From NCBI GenBank assembly GCA_032164245.1, contig JAVMKO010000003.1, positions 85,046,390 to 85,110,389 on the forward strand: a DNA stretch of 64,000 bases, given 5' to 3'. The number at the start of each line of letters is the position of its first letter. The first letter of the stretch is position 1. This stretch comes from Sternotherus odoratus (lineage: Eukaryota > Chordata > Testudines > Kinosternidae). A model generated the notes under the pieces. It made no database searches and was not told the DNA's origin. It saw only the letters and a program-made list of their open reading frames with translations. Made by a program: the position numbers and the translations under genes. Shown piece after piece: positions 33,812 through 44,605 of this stretch.

Positions 33812-35120
33812 TCAAATGCCATCTGGGGCACTCATAAAACTGGTTCTCAAGGCGACTCTGAGGCGCAGCACCTCATGGTGCGCTCTTCTACTTTCCCTGC
33901 TGTTTGGCTGCTGGTAAGCAGCGGACAGGAAATTTGCCTCTGCCTCCCAGCCCGCCATAAACATTTCCCCCTTGCTCTCACAGAGATTGTGGAGCACAGA
34001 GCAAGCAGCAATAACAATGGGGATATTTCTCTCGCTGATGTCTGAGCGAATCAGTAAGGAACGCCATCGCCCCTTGAGGCAGCCAAATGCACACTCTACT
34101 GCCATTCTGCACTTGCTCAGCCTGTAGTTGAACAGCTCCTGACCCCTGTCCAGGGCTCCCTGTGTAGGGCTTCATAAGCCAGGGCATTAAGGGGTAGGCT
34201 GGGTCCCCAACGATAATTATCAGCATTTTCACACCCCCCCACACACAGAAATTTTCTGGTCGGGGAAATAAATCCCTTGCTGCAGCTCTCTAAATATCCT
34301 AGAGTTCCTGAAAACACGAGCGTCATGAACCTTTCCCAGCCATACCACGTACAGGTCGGTGAAACGTCCCTTGTGGTCAACCAATGCTTGCATGACCATA
34401 GCCCTTCCGGTTTCTGTACTCTGCGGCCTCATTGTCCGGTGCCAGGATAGGGACAGGAGTCCCATCTATAGCCCCACCACAGTTAGGGAATCCCATGGCG
34501 GCAAAGCCATCTATTGTAGCTTGCAGGTTTCCAAGGTTTATAACCCTGGATAGCAGCAGCTCGATGATTGCCCTGCTTACTTGCATCACAGCAGACCCCA
34601 CTGTAGATTTACCCACCCCAAACTGATTCGCGACTGACCGGTAGCTGTCTGGTGTTGCAAGCTTCCAGAGGGCTATCGCCACTCGCTTCTGAACTGTGAG
34701 GGCTGCTCTCATTTTGGTATTCTTGCGCTGGAGGGCCAGGGAAAGCAAGTCACAAAGTTCCCTGAACGTGCCCTTACGCATGCAAAAGTTTCTGAGCCAC
34801 TGGGAGTCATCCCAGACCCGCAGCACTATGCGATCCCACCAGTCAGTGCTTGTTTCCCTGGCCCAGAATCGGCATTCGATGGCATGAGCCTGCCCCATTG
34901 CCACCAAATTTGCCAGATTGTCGGATCCCCTACTTTCAGAAACGTCAGTGTCCATGTCTGTGCGCACGTCCAGGTCCATCTCCTCATCACTGTCGTCAGG
35001 TTCCAGAAAGCGCAGTTGTCTCCGGATCGCATTCCTCAGACGATGCAGCATAAAATCCACAACAATGCGCGAGGTCTTCACAACGGCCTGTACTGCAGCG
35101 GTGGCATCAGTGGGCTCCAT
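33812..35120 (-). pseudogene. Harbinger DDE transposase, three frameshifts
   Basis: The N-terminal 247 codons (35120 down to about 34380) are intact: an acidic DDSDEEMDLD stretch near residue 42, a helix-turn-helix region VQKRVAIALWKLATPDSYRS followed by VANQFGVGKSTVGSAVMQVS (about 143-182), and the first catalytic aspartate in GAIDGTPVPI (about residue 219). The frame then moves near 34410-34430, returning as VMQALVDHKGRFTDLYVVW. It moves again at the C-run near 34231-34238, followed by the second aspartate in GDPAYPLMPWLMKPY. A third shift near 34130-34160 precedes the glutamate in MAVECAFGCLKGRWR. The end is at 33812. This is the DDE_Tnp_4/HARBI1-like family. All three acidic residues survive, so the breaks are recent, or sequencing errors. 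Confidence 0.85.
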
Positions 35121-35178
35121 GCTTGCAGTGCTATGGCGTTAGCGCAGCGCGGAGAAAGAGCGCGAAGAATGGGATGCC

Positions 35179-35331
35179 TACCCACAGTGCACCTCTCGAA
35201 ATGGTGTCGGCAGCGCAAAAAAAGGGCGCGAAATTATGAAATGCCTACCCATAGTGCAGCACTCGAAATGGTGCCTGCTGGGGACTCCGGGAACTGTGAG
35301 ATAGGTACCCACAGTGCAATGCTCGCTATGT
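35179..35331 (-). promoter_or_regulatory. Three subterminal repeats of the Harbinger (candidate protein-binding sites)
   Basis: Three copies of a 26-base motif of form TACCCAYAGTGCA followed by CTCG(A/C) and ATG lie at 35179-35204, 35246-35271 and 35306-35331, at 67- and 60-base spacing, between the transposase start and the right TIR. Vertebrate and plant Harbinger proteins bind repeated motifs in such positions. They could also act as transposase promoter elements, since they lie just upstream of its start codon. A partial match, GTCCCACAATGCTCC, is near the other end at about 31300-31314. Confidence 0.55.
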
Positions 35332-35809
35332 CGACACTTGCAAAAGTTGTATGGACAGACACTGTCGACTTGCTGTGCTTTGTGGGGACGCACAAAATCG
35401 ACTCTATACAGTCTGCTTTAAAAAATCGACTGCAAGGCAATTGACCTACTGCTGTAGTGAAGACATACCCTTACACACCCGCACTGCCTGTGGCCCTGCC
35501 CCCCACGCCACCTCTTCCATGAGGCCCCACCCCTTCCTCAAATCCCCACCCTTGCCCCAACTCTTCTCCGACTCCTCCCCTGAGCGTACGGCTCCCCATT
35601 CCTCCCCCCTCCCTCCTGAAAAGTGCTGAGCACCACCAAACAGCTATTTGGCAGCGGGAAGTGCCTGGAGGTAAGCAGAGGAGCAAGGACACGGCACGCC
35701 GGGGGGGGAGGGGAGCTTAGCAGGCTGCAGAAAATAACTCTGGGGAGGTGGGGGACATGTGGGGAACTTGCTTGGCAGGCCGCATGTTTCAGAGACCCCT
35801 GAATTAGAT

Positions 35810-36800
35810 GAAAGGGAAACTGTAATCACTCATATCCACAAAGAATCAGAGCTTAATCCAGAAATAATACAAGCCATTGTATCAATACTGGATATATACT
35901 AGTATATAAAGCATTCTCCCCTCCCCCCTTTGTTTTCTAAATTATCAGGGAAGTTAAACTAACACCACCCAGTTGGAACTGCAGGATCAAGATAAAAGGG
36001 GAAAAGCAGACCTGGGTGGAGCTTTAATTATTAATTTATTTTGGTTAGAGTCCTTAAGCAAGTGAGTCAAGGTACAAGCAAAAGAGAGGACCCCCCCCCT
36101 CCCCCCGCCAATTCAGTGTAGTTTAATAACAAGCTGCTATTATTGTGGACAATTTTTATACCGTTTTGTTTTTATCTACTCCTAAATATTGAATATACTG
36201 AAAATCCGACAAACCACGCTATGAAGACCAAAGACAACCTCACTGTATACAGAAATTGCTTGAATTTACATTTGAAGCAATAATCTTAATAATGCTGTAA
36301 ATATGTCGTCTTCTGAGTGTGGATTAGTTAAAAGGATAGAAAAGGATACCTGCTTTCTCACGACACTTGAGATTAGATTCTGCTTCTAAGAAAAAGCTTT
36401 CAAGTGTTAGATATAGATAGGAACAACCAGTCTGGGAACCTTGCTCATGGAAAAACAAATCCAAAAGCATACAAGGCTGGTTCTCATGATCTCCAAACAA
36501 CCTGGAAGGTGGGAAAGATTAAATTGTAATTCACTCATCCAAACAATACTGTGAAGCAGTTTGCATATAATGCCTTTCAAGGCAAGCTGAACAATTAAAA
36601 TATCTATATATGTGGGCTGGTTTTGCCTCCTTGTGTATAAAGAAGGCCTGAAAGATTTTTTCTTTTCTGCCTGCATTATTACGTTGGAAATTCATATTCC
36701 ATCAAACCTGGAATCTAACTATGAAAAATGGATACCTAGCAAAATTAAAGCAAACCAGAGTGAAAGTTGAGCAGTGGGAGGACATACAACTTTTAGTCAG
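35810..36800. other. No gene seen
   Basis: AT-rich DNA with a C-rich run at 36091-36107. No recognised element. Confidence 0.4.
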
Positions 36801-36892
36801 AGGTAACAAAGTCCTGTGGCACCTTAAAGACTAACTATAAAGTTTTGAAGCATGAGCTTTCGTGGGCTAATACCCACTTCGTCGGATGCAGA
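36801..36892 (-). mobile_element. Penelope-like element, 3' tail only
   Basis: The reverse strand reads GCATCCGACGAAGTGGGTAT, then AGCCCACGAAAGCTCATGCT, TTATAGTTAGTCTTTAAGGT and GCCACAGGACTTTGTTACCT. It is nearly identical to the end of the coding Penelope copy (19326-19416), including the terminal TTTGTTACCTC, so both belong to one subfamily. Only the tail was inserted. Confidence 0.8.
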
Positions 36893-37176
36893 CTGTTTAA
36901 AATTCTACTGTTTTTAACTGATAAAATGAGTTTAGTTTTGGCCATGTTAAGGTGAAGCTGATGGCACAATACCTGTCATACATCTGAAAGTAAGTCAGAT
37001 GCTAGAAAATATTATAGCGAGGAGGGCCATATAAGAAACCAGATGGAGAGATAAAGGAGATAGACAACAGTGAAATTCAGGTGCATAGAGGAGGTCACCA
37101 AGGGATCAGGTATCAAAAGAGAATTCCCACAGAAAGAACTGCTAAAGGAGATGCTGAATGAGCGAAGCAGAACAGA

Positions 37177-37881
37177 GGCCATGGTTAGACTGGTGCTTTG
37201 CACCGCCAAAACCCTCCTTTAGCGCTATAATTTTCCTACCGAACACACTTCAAAGGGAGATTTAGCGCAATGACTCCCCTTTTACAGCGCAAGTGTTAAA
37301 CCTCCTTTTCGAGAGGGATAAGCCTTTTTGCGCTAACGTTGTAGCTTAAGGGTGGGAATGTGGACACCCATGGGATCTCTTGCATGCCTCCAAGCCATGG
37401 AAAGCTATCAGCAACCCATTGAGGGCCATCAGCAAGCCATTAAAGACAATGAACTTGCCATGTAAGGCAAATGATGTGAGGTTTTGTTTTTATAAAGGCG
37501 GAAGTAGCTTTGCAGTTTCTCTCTAACAACTAACACAGCAAATAACCAGTGAAAATGCTTGCAGACGGAGCTGTGTGTCTGAAAGAGACAGCCTGTCAGT
37601 TTTCGCTAAGGAAAAGTAACTGACAGCCAGATCTCATCTCCCTGTGAACAACTTCCCAGTTCCCCCTCGCCCCCCTCCTTTGCAAAACACGTTGCACCCA
37701 GCTGAATGCTGGGATACCTGCCCTATCCCGCAACTGCTACTGCCGGCAGAAGCACCACAAATGTAGCCATTATTTTGCGCTACAAAGTTTCAATTTGTAC
37801 AGTCTCTAGCGGGATACCAATTGCGCTACATTGGGAAGCGCTACAAATAAACACTCTACAATCTTCAGTCTAGCCATACCC
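37177..37881. mobile_element. Large Harbinger-type MITE (AGCGCTATA family), copy 1
   Basis: Starts GGCCATGGTTAGACTGGTGC and ends with the reverse-strand GGGTATGGCTAGACTGAAGA. It shares internal blocks with the elements at 49980 and 63578: GCGCTATAA motifs near both ends, CCATTAAAGACAATGA-like and GCAGTTTCTCTCTAACAA-like segments, GGAGCTGTGTG, and TTGCACCCAGCTGAATGCTG. Non-coding, about 700 bases. TAA follows the right end; the left duplication is not clear. Confidence 0.75.
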
Positions 37882-39343
37882 TAAGAGAAAACAGGACCAC
37901 AAAGGAGAAGGAAGCGATCAACAGAATCACAGGGTAACAAGAGCTTCTAAAGGAAGAGGATGGAATAGAGCTCCCAAGACCTGGCAAGGAAGAGGCTGTT
38001 TGAGAGTTTTAGGACAGCAGATTCAGTAGAGTGGAGACTGCAGGAGCTAAACTGGAATGAATCCAGGAATAAAAGGAGAGAGGGTCAAGGCAGACACAGC
38101 AGCAAACCAGTGATCAATGAACCTAGCAGTAAATGGGGGGGACTGATAATTGAAAAGATAAGTGGAGTCAAGAGTCAATTTTTTTCATTTTCGCTTCACA
38201 GTGTGAGATAATGGATTGTGCTTGTATGCTTGGTCAGAGAATTAGAAGTAAATGCCACAAGTGCAAGACCACAGAACACTCTGATTCCTATGTGGGAAAA
38301 CCTGCTTTGAGGGCAAATCAGTCCTTATCTTGCAACAAGAATTTAGGAATTCTCCACTTTTAGCACTAACAGCTTCGGAGTTTTAAACAGCCATAAATTC
38401 AGAAAAAAATAAGTGCGCAATAGAACAGTATTTTCTATCAACTAGTGACAGAGCCAGGAAACAAGCTGCCCCTAATTTCTTTTATCACTTGAACATTGTT
38501 GATAATTATAACAAGACAGTATTTATTTTAGAAGCAAATCCCTTTCTTATACCTCTGCTGCACAATCTCTTAATAAAAAAGAATACAATATTCCCAGGCC
38601 ACATGATGCTCTGTTATGTAGTCTCGAGGGCATAAGTCTCCTACCCATGCCCCTTGAACCTAGAATCAGTTGTTTAGTTTACACTATTCTTTCAAGAATT
38701 AATCATCACTATCTGTAATGGTTAACCATTTAATGAAGCCCCATTTCTTCAATGCATATTCAAGTAACACACTTTGAAAAGCAGATGTGCCCAACTTCAT
38801 TGACACTAAGATGAAGCCATGGTTTGGGGGAAAAATGTTTCTACTACAATTCTTTTACTATATGATGTTTTCTAAGAGCTATGGGAATACTGTTTGTAGT
38901 ATAGATTTTCAGTCATAAATGGTAAATATAAATGTGTTAGTCACAACCTTCTTCTTAATATAAGCGAGGATGAAATATAATGGATTGAAGTGAACTGCAA
39001 TACTATAACTATTCTACATGTCCAGGTCTGGCAAGTTCTAGTTTCAGGGAAGTTTTAAGTATCCATTTATGAGTAGCATAATACTCAAATACAAAATCTG
39101 ATCAGCTCACAAAAATGTTAGAAAGAGCCTTATATCTTATTTATATATTTAAAATAGAGGGGTATGTTTTTCTCATACAGCGCCAAGACTATCAGGAATT
39201 GTTTCTGAACTATACAATTAGATTGTTTTGTTGGGGAGTCTTAAAATAACTTTTCCAAATGAGTAAGTTTTTTCTTTAAACTGATAAGACACTGGTAGTG
39301 TCCACAGTAGTGATCCAACAGCCAATAATATGGCATATTGTTC
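37882..39343. other. No gene seen
   Basis: AT-rich DNA without a recognised element, RNA gene or exon. Confidence 0.4.
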
Positions 39344-39351
39344 CTTTAAAG

Positions 39352-39827
39352 CAGTGTTTCCCAAGGTGTGGTACATGTACCCCTGGTGGTACACAAAAGG
39401 GTTTCAAGGGATACGCGGCAGAATTTTTTATTTTACTTCATCATAGTTTTTTTTTTAGAAGCAGAAAAGAGTTCACTAAAATGTAATGTATAAGAATGGT
39501 GTATACTTGTACAGTAGAAATATTACATTGTAACTAATATAACTCATTCAGTAACATCTAATAGCACAGCAGCATATTAAACCACCCGCAGGCATTACCA
39601 CAACTTGGGCAATACACTTGCCTTTGTGGCATGTGCCGAAGTTTCAACTGTATGTAATATAATTTTGTATTTATTTCTAATAAACATTTAATCGAGAATT
39701 AAACGAATTAGGAGTGTGTTATAAAAATGTGCCCCATCCCCAAATTATCTTTGCCGGAGAAGGGGTACGCCGGTAAAACAAATGTCTCAAAATGGGTACA
39801 CGAATGTTGTAAGTTTGGGAAACACTG
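39352..39827. mobile_element. hAT element with perfect 8-bp duplication
   Basis: Left CAGTGTTTCCCAAGGTGTGG and right (reverse strand CAGTGTTTCCCAAACTTACA) are inverted. CTTTAAAG flanks both sides exactly (39344-39351, 39828-39835). No transposase; interior AT-rich, unlike most other hATs here. Confidence 0.9.
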
Positions 39828-39854
39828 CTTTAAAGGAACAACAGACTTAATGTA

Positions 39855-40300
39855 CCGTATATACTCGAGTATAAGCCGAGTTTTTCAGCCCACTTTTTGG
39901 GCTGAAAAAAGCCGCCTCGGCTTATATTCGAGTCACCCCGGTAACTCCCCTCCCCGCCGGACAAAAAAAAAAAAAAAAAGCGCCTCGCTCTCCCGTCCCC
40001 GCCGCGCGGGCGGGCTGCCGGGAGCGTCCCGGTTCCCCCCTCCCCGCCGCGGGCGGGCTCCCGGCAGGGACAGGACGGGTCGCGCCCGCAATGGCCGGGG
40101 CTCCCCCCGTGACAGGCCGCGGCACGGAGCCGCCGGGCCCAACCGCCCCGGGATCCTCCCGAGCCAGCCCTGCTACCGCGCAGCGGGGGCCGTTCCCCCC
40201 CCCGGGGAGGGGTGAGTGCAGGGCCCGGCCCGGGCGGCGGGCTCGGGGGGGGGGGGGGAACGGCCCCCGCTGCGCGGTAGCAGGGCTGGCTCGGGAGAAA
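39855..40300. mobile_element. Palindromic TIR element with CpG-rich block
   Basis: After a TA dinucleotide the element starts CCGTATATACTCGAGTATAA. CTCGAGTATAAGCCGAG at 39864-39880 and TCGGCTTATATTCGAG at 39917-39932 are inverse, with CAGCCCA/TGGGCTG between them. The expected right terminus (TATACGGTA) is not seen. Instead a CpG-rich block with an A17 run continues to about 40300 and ends in a 48-bp perfect inverted repeat. Family unassigned; the right boundary is uncertain. Confidence 0.5.
40156..40297. repeat. 48-bp perfect inverted repeat, GC-rich
   Basis: The arms 40156-40203 and 40250-40297 are exact reverse complements. The left arm starts CTCCCGAGCCAGCCCTGCTA and runs through CCGCGCAGCGGGGGCCGTT into a C run. 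The spacer of 46 bases is also almost pure G and C. Such a structure can form a very stable hairpin or cruciform. Confidence 0.9.
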
Positions 40301-40868
40301 ATATTTAAATAAATTGTATTCTATTATTGTTTAACAGTGAAATTAATCACACAATTTTTTAAATTGTTTGACAAACCTATTAAATATTAATCCCTTTTGT
40401 TTTGACAGGAGAAGGTAGCAAATCTTTACTCTTTTAAATGATGAATTTGGCAGACTCTTCTGTGGAATGCAAAAGAAACATCATGTGTGCAACTGCTAAG
40501 TGAAGAAAAGAAGCAAGCGTCATTAGCTGGATCAATTACTGTGAGGAGAAATTATATCTGGAGAACTGAGTAACCATGCATAAAACCATGTGAGCAGGGA
40601 AGGGGAGGGGACAGTACAATTTCAAATATATATATTGTGGAAAAAAATTGTTACAGTCAGATAATTGAACAGGAATCCCTACTTTATCTAACTTCTACAA
40701 GCATAAAAACAAAAGGGTAACATTTTCAAAAACACCTAAGTGAGTTAGGAGCCTGAGTTAGGCACTTAGGTAACTTGGCACTTAGGCTCCTAAGTTCTTA
40801 AGTCGCTTACCGATCTCTTGCCTAATCATTAGTTTTATAGCAGGAGAGGTATCCTTCCTTAATAGTAT
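40301..40868. other. No gene seen
   Basis: AT-rich DNA. At about 40715-40805 several alternating GAGTTAGGAGCCT, GCACTTAGG and CTCCTAAG segments form a local palindromic repeat of the kind common in turtle DNA. Confidence 0.4.
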
Positions 40869-40873
40869 ATGTT

Positions 40874-41637
40874 TGTCACGGAGCGCCCGGGCAATGGTCT
40901 GGAACCGCTCCCTAGGAAGCCAGACTGGACTCCGGGTGAAGGGCCCCTTCTCCGTATACAGCCTGTTTCCAAGCCCAGGAGCTTCAGGGGTACCCACTTC
41001 CACCTTCCTGGGTCTGACCTCGGAGCATTCAGCACCTTCTGCCCCTCTGTGTGCTTCCCCCAGCAATCCCGCCTGGGCGAGATCCTGGGGGAGCCCATGG
41101 GTTCTGCACCCCGAATCCACAGTCAAACGTGACTCTCAGCCAGCCAGCAGAATAGACGGTTTATTTGAGACGTCAGGAACACCATCCAACTCAGAGCTTC
41201 TCAGTCTCAACAGGGCCCCTCCGTCAGGCCCTTCTGGGGTGCTAGGAGGTGAGACCCAGATTCTGGGCTCCTGCTTCTTCCCCAGGTTTATTCGATGACT
41301 TCTATCTGGTCTAACACAGACCATGCAGTGAGCGAGCGTGAGCCCTCAGCTGGATCCATCTTGGGGCCAGAGAGCAAGATAGCTCCTCTCCCATTCCCAG
41401 CTAGACCCAGACTGACCACACCCTCCCCAGCCCATACGTGCTTTCCTTTGTCTGTTTCCTGGGCTGGAGATATCACCTGACCTCCCTCCCCCACCTGGGG
41501 TCAGATTACAGCATTCAGGGATGCACACCTTCGGAGGGGAGGGCGTTGCCTCCTGGTTTACAGTTTCAGCCCTTATTTCTTAAGAAACGCATAGGGGAAA
41601 CCGAGGCACACACACACAGTACTTCCACTTCGTCACA
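40874..41637 (-). mobile_element. Solo LTR, 5-bp duplication
   Basis: The segment is bounded by TGTCACGGAG and TTCGTCACA and flanked by ATGTT at 40869-40873 and 41638-41642. In minus orientation it starts TGTGACGAAGTGG, passes GCCTCGGTTTCCCC, and has an AATAAA signal at about 41159-41165, so transcription would run leftward. The 5-bp duplication fits an ERVL/ERV3-like class. No internal region remains. A short CA tract lies near 41610-41620. Overlapping ORFs up to 141 codons inside it are not genes. Confidence 0.8.
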
Positions 41638-41642
41638 ATGTT

Positions 41643-41979
41643 ACAATACAATAAATTAAAAACATCCCCAAAACTGACACCCTTCCTTTCCCCTCCTCTT
41701 CCCAGAGTGTGTGTGTGATTGCAAAGCATAAGAAATGTGTCCATCATTTAGAAAAACCTTGGTTATACTATGTTATACAAAAGGAGGGAGGAAAAACAAG
41801 GAAATTATAGAGAAAGGATTCATCTGGTTGAAAAATATCAGTAGCAGGAAGTTAAACCTTGAAGCAATAACCACAGTAACAGGCAAAGTTAAACTACAAC
41901 ACTGATAATATGTGCCAAGGCACATATACACTAGTAACAAAGAATATGAAGCTTGTGAGAACTGAGCAAGAATTAACAC
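41643..41979. other. No gene seen
   Basis: AT-rich DNA between the LTR and the next MITE; nothing recognised. Confidence 0.4.
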
Positions 41980-41982
41980 TTG

Positions 41983-42272
41983 GGGCTGGTCTACACTACA
42001 AGAGCAGGGGGGCGGATCAATCTAAATTACGCAACTTCAGCTACATGAATAACGTAGCTGAAGTCGACTTATTTTGATCTACTTAGTGCTGTGTCTTCAC
42101 TGCACTAAGTTGACGGCTGACGCTCTCCCGTCAATTCCCCTTGCGCTTCTCATTGAGGTGGAGTACTAGAGTGACAGGTGGTTGATTTATCACGTCTATA
42201 CCAGACATGATAAATCGATCCCTGCTGGATTGATCGCTACCTGTCGATCCAGCCGGTAGTGTAGACAAGCCC
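41983..42272. mobile_element. Harbinger-type MITE with TTG duplication
   Basis: GGGCTGGTCTACACTACAAG at the left and reverse-strand GGGCTTGTCTACACTACCGG at the right. TTG flanks both sides (41980-41982 and 42273-42275). Internal GATCAATC and TCGACTTA motifs resemble the ends of the coding Harbinger. Confidence 0.8.
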
Positions 42273-42275
42273 TTG

Positions 42276-43511
42276 GACAGACTGAAGTAACCAATGGCTT
42301 CTTCTGCAAGGAAGGCAATGGCTAAAGCACACCATAACAAGGACCTGTGGCTAGCAAGTGTGTTCTAATCTGGTGTGAGTCTTCAAAGACAATATTTCCA
42401 GGAGAATCAATCCAGACAAGAGGCAAGGGAGTGGAGTGATTACAAAGGAGAGAAGAAATATTCAGCTCTCACTCATCTATCTAAACTTAACTCATTTTTA
42501 AAAGACATAGGTCTAATAATTCCAATATTTCCTTGATGTCCATCTGTAAATCAGGGCAGATAACATACTACATCATGAGGGCCTTACAAGATTAGTCAAT
42601 GTTAGTCAATCACTTTGAAGATGAAAGAAAGCTATGTAAGTGCTAAAGGAAAAAAAGCAAACAGCTAAATAATAAATATGGCACATTTAATATCTTTAAG
42701 GGAATCAGATGGACTCAGGTCAGGCAAGTAGTCCATAAATCATAACAGTATTTCTCAGAATGGATCCTCTCTTACTATTTGTTTTAATAAATTATGATTA
42801 TGAAATATTTGTGTAAAAGTGAGGAACATCTAAAAGGGGAGTGGAATACTTCTCAATAAAAAAAAAAGAGTGAAAGGAAAAATATGCTGTTTGAGCTACC
42901 TCGATTATATTGCAAACTCATTAGGCAAAATCCCATTTGCAAGAATCACTTATGAACAAACGGCCTGCGTGGTCTACACTTAAAAAATGTTACCATCTTA
43001 ACAATGTCTATTAGGGATGTGATATTTTTACCTATACAATTATGCCAGTAAAAGTCCTAACCGAGATGTGTTTGTACCAGCATAGGGTGTTTTACACTGG
43101 TATAACTAATTCTGTGCCTACATTAGACATGTTTTGCTGCTTTCGCATGTCTGAAGCAGCAAAATCTAAGTTCTGATAAGACCTACATTTAATATAAAGT
43201 GGTACCTGGATGCCTAAATGCCTAATTAACTTTTGAAAATGTGACCCTGGCTCCTAAATTAGCCACTTTTGAAAGTTTAACCTAAAACTTATTAATTCTA
43301 AACTATTCTATACCCAAACATTGTTTTTGTTTTTGTATATACATAAGAGTAAATCAGCAAAATCTCACCTTAATAGATTTTGGGATAAAGGCATGAGGGG
43401 ATTAAAACTATTCCCCCCCCCAAAAAAAAACCCCATAAGGAGCGGGGGATGGGGGGGGGCTTTACAAAGGGCATGGCAGACTGGAATGGTATATGTATTG
43501 CAGTAGGGTTC
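42276..43511. other. Mostly unassigned; possible MITE remnant
   Basis: AT-rich DNA. A segment at about 42962-43131 begins GGCCTGCGTGGTCTACACTT and contains TTTTACACTGGTATAACT, like the MITE at 19956, but its right end is decayed. A run of C, A and G homopolymers lies at 43410-43460. Confidence 0.35.
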
Positions 43512-44605
43512 AAAAGATATTAATCAAAATTATGGCCTCACTAGGCACTGTAAAGGCATATGGGTTGATGCAATACCTGCCCCCAAAAGCTTACAATCTC
43601 AGAATAAAGGCAGTATCTTAACAGTAACAAAGAAGCTTATGAACAAAATATGTATGATTTTTATAAACAATATAGAATTTTTAAAATTACTCTCAGCCGG
43701 TGACAATAGAAACCATGTAACCCAAACTCAGATCTCAAAGCTGAAAGTTGGTCCTCTTGAGCAAGTTGCTGCACTCACAGAGAGCCCGGCTGAAATACGG
43801 ACTCTGCACAAGTGTCCCTCCACGTGGAGACATAAGCACCAATCTGACAGATTGTTCAATGTGGTTTGGAACCTTCCCTCACAATAGCCAAATAAACAGT
43901 GTTCGGGAATGTTCCTGCAGGAGCCATGTTTGAACTGCATTTTAACACTGTTGTCAAACCAGCTCTTTTGAAAATAAGGGAAGTCAAAATTGACACCCTT
44001 CCCCAAGATGACTACAACAGATTCCCAGAAACTATGGGCAACTGGAAAACTAACTTATCCCTTAAAATCTCCAATTATAGCAGAGAGCAACGCTTCTTGA
44101 GACTGCATTTTCTGGGACTGATGTCTATATGACAGAGGGGGGGAAAATGCTTTTTATACTTCAAATTTAACTGTGCATTTATTTCATAAAAATAATGTAA
44201 CAAAAATTGTTTTTAAAGGCACTATAGCATTAGGATTCTCCTATCAGAAAATATTTAACTACATAAAAATACAGGATATTACATGTGACCAAAAATATGT
44301 AGTACAGTGAAGCCTACTTTATAATGACTGGGGGGGGAGAGAATCAGTTATATCTGTCCCAAAACATTTCTAAAATAATCTCAATTATGTTCATACGCTT
44401 AAAAGAATTATTAGTAAATAAAATTTAGAAAATAACATAGAAATCTTTATTCATTTATTAGTTGTATTATCTGAACTTATCCCTTCAAACTAACTTCCGA
44501 TATTGAGTAATTTGTTAATAGTAGTAGTAGGTAATACAGTATTATCATAGCACCTAAGAGTCCTAGTCATGAACCAGGACCACATTGTTTTATGGGCTAA
44601 AATGA
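43512..44605. other. Ancient repeat traces and possible Tigger fragment
   Basis: Two stretches (43530-43610, with CACTAGGCACTGTAAAGGC and AAAAGCTTACAATCTCAGAA; and 44535-44605, with AGCACCTAAGAGTCC and ACCAGGACCACATTGTTTTA) look like an old amniote interspersed repeat, also seen at 63480-63575. At 44304 TACAGTGAAGCCTACTTTAT resembles a Tigger-type left end without a matching right end. Confidence 0.35.

Larger units (their letters stand above)
31078..35470. mobile_element. PIF/Harbinger DNA transposon, nearly complete
   Basis: Left end GGGCAGGTCCCCACTACGGC and right end (reverse strand GGGTATGTCTTCACTACAGC) are inverted repeats. TTA flanks both sides (31075-31077 and 35471-35473), the classic 3-bp Harbinger duplication. 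The element carries the two expected genes: a Myb/SANT-like protein on the plus strand and a DDE transposase on the minus strand, converging near 33.6-33.8 kb. Three subterminal repeats lie near the right end. Frameshifts in the transposase and a phase problem in the Myb-like gene suggest it is no longer autonomous. Confidence 0.9.
31004..35801. mobile_element. hAT element split by a Harbinger transposon
   Basis: The left end CAGGGATCTCAAACTCGAAT and the right end (reverse strand CAGGGGTCTCTGAAACATGC) belong to one hAT. Flanks CCTTAGAT (30996-31003) and AATTAGAT (35802-35809) share TTAGAT. The hAT-derived DNA itself is only 31004-31077 and 35471-35801; the latter is rich in CCCCACCC and TCCTCCCC. 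The 4.4-kb Harbinger lies between. Confidence 0.7.

Noticed and set aside
39727..40215. 162-codon ORF
   Set aside because: It joins hAT sequence, a palindromic element and a CpG-rich block, with no domain; length is due to GC content.
40782..41298. Overlapping ORFs of 60-141 codons on both strands
   Set aside because: They lie within the solo LTR at 40874-41637, which is non-coding.
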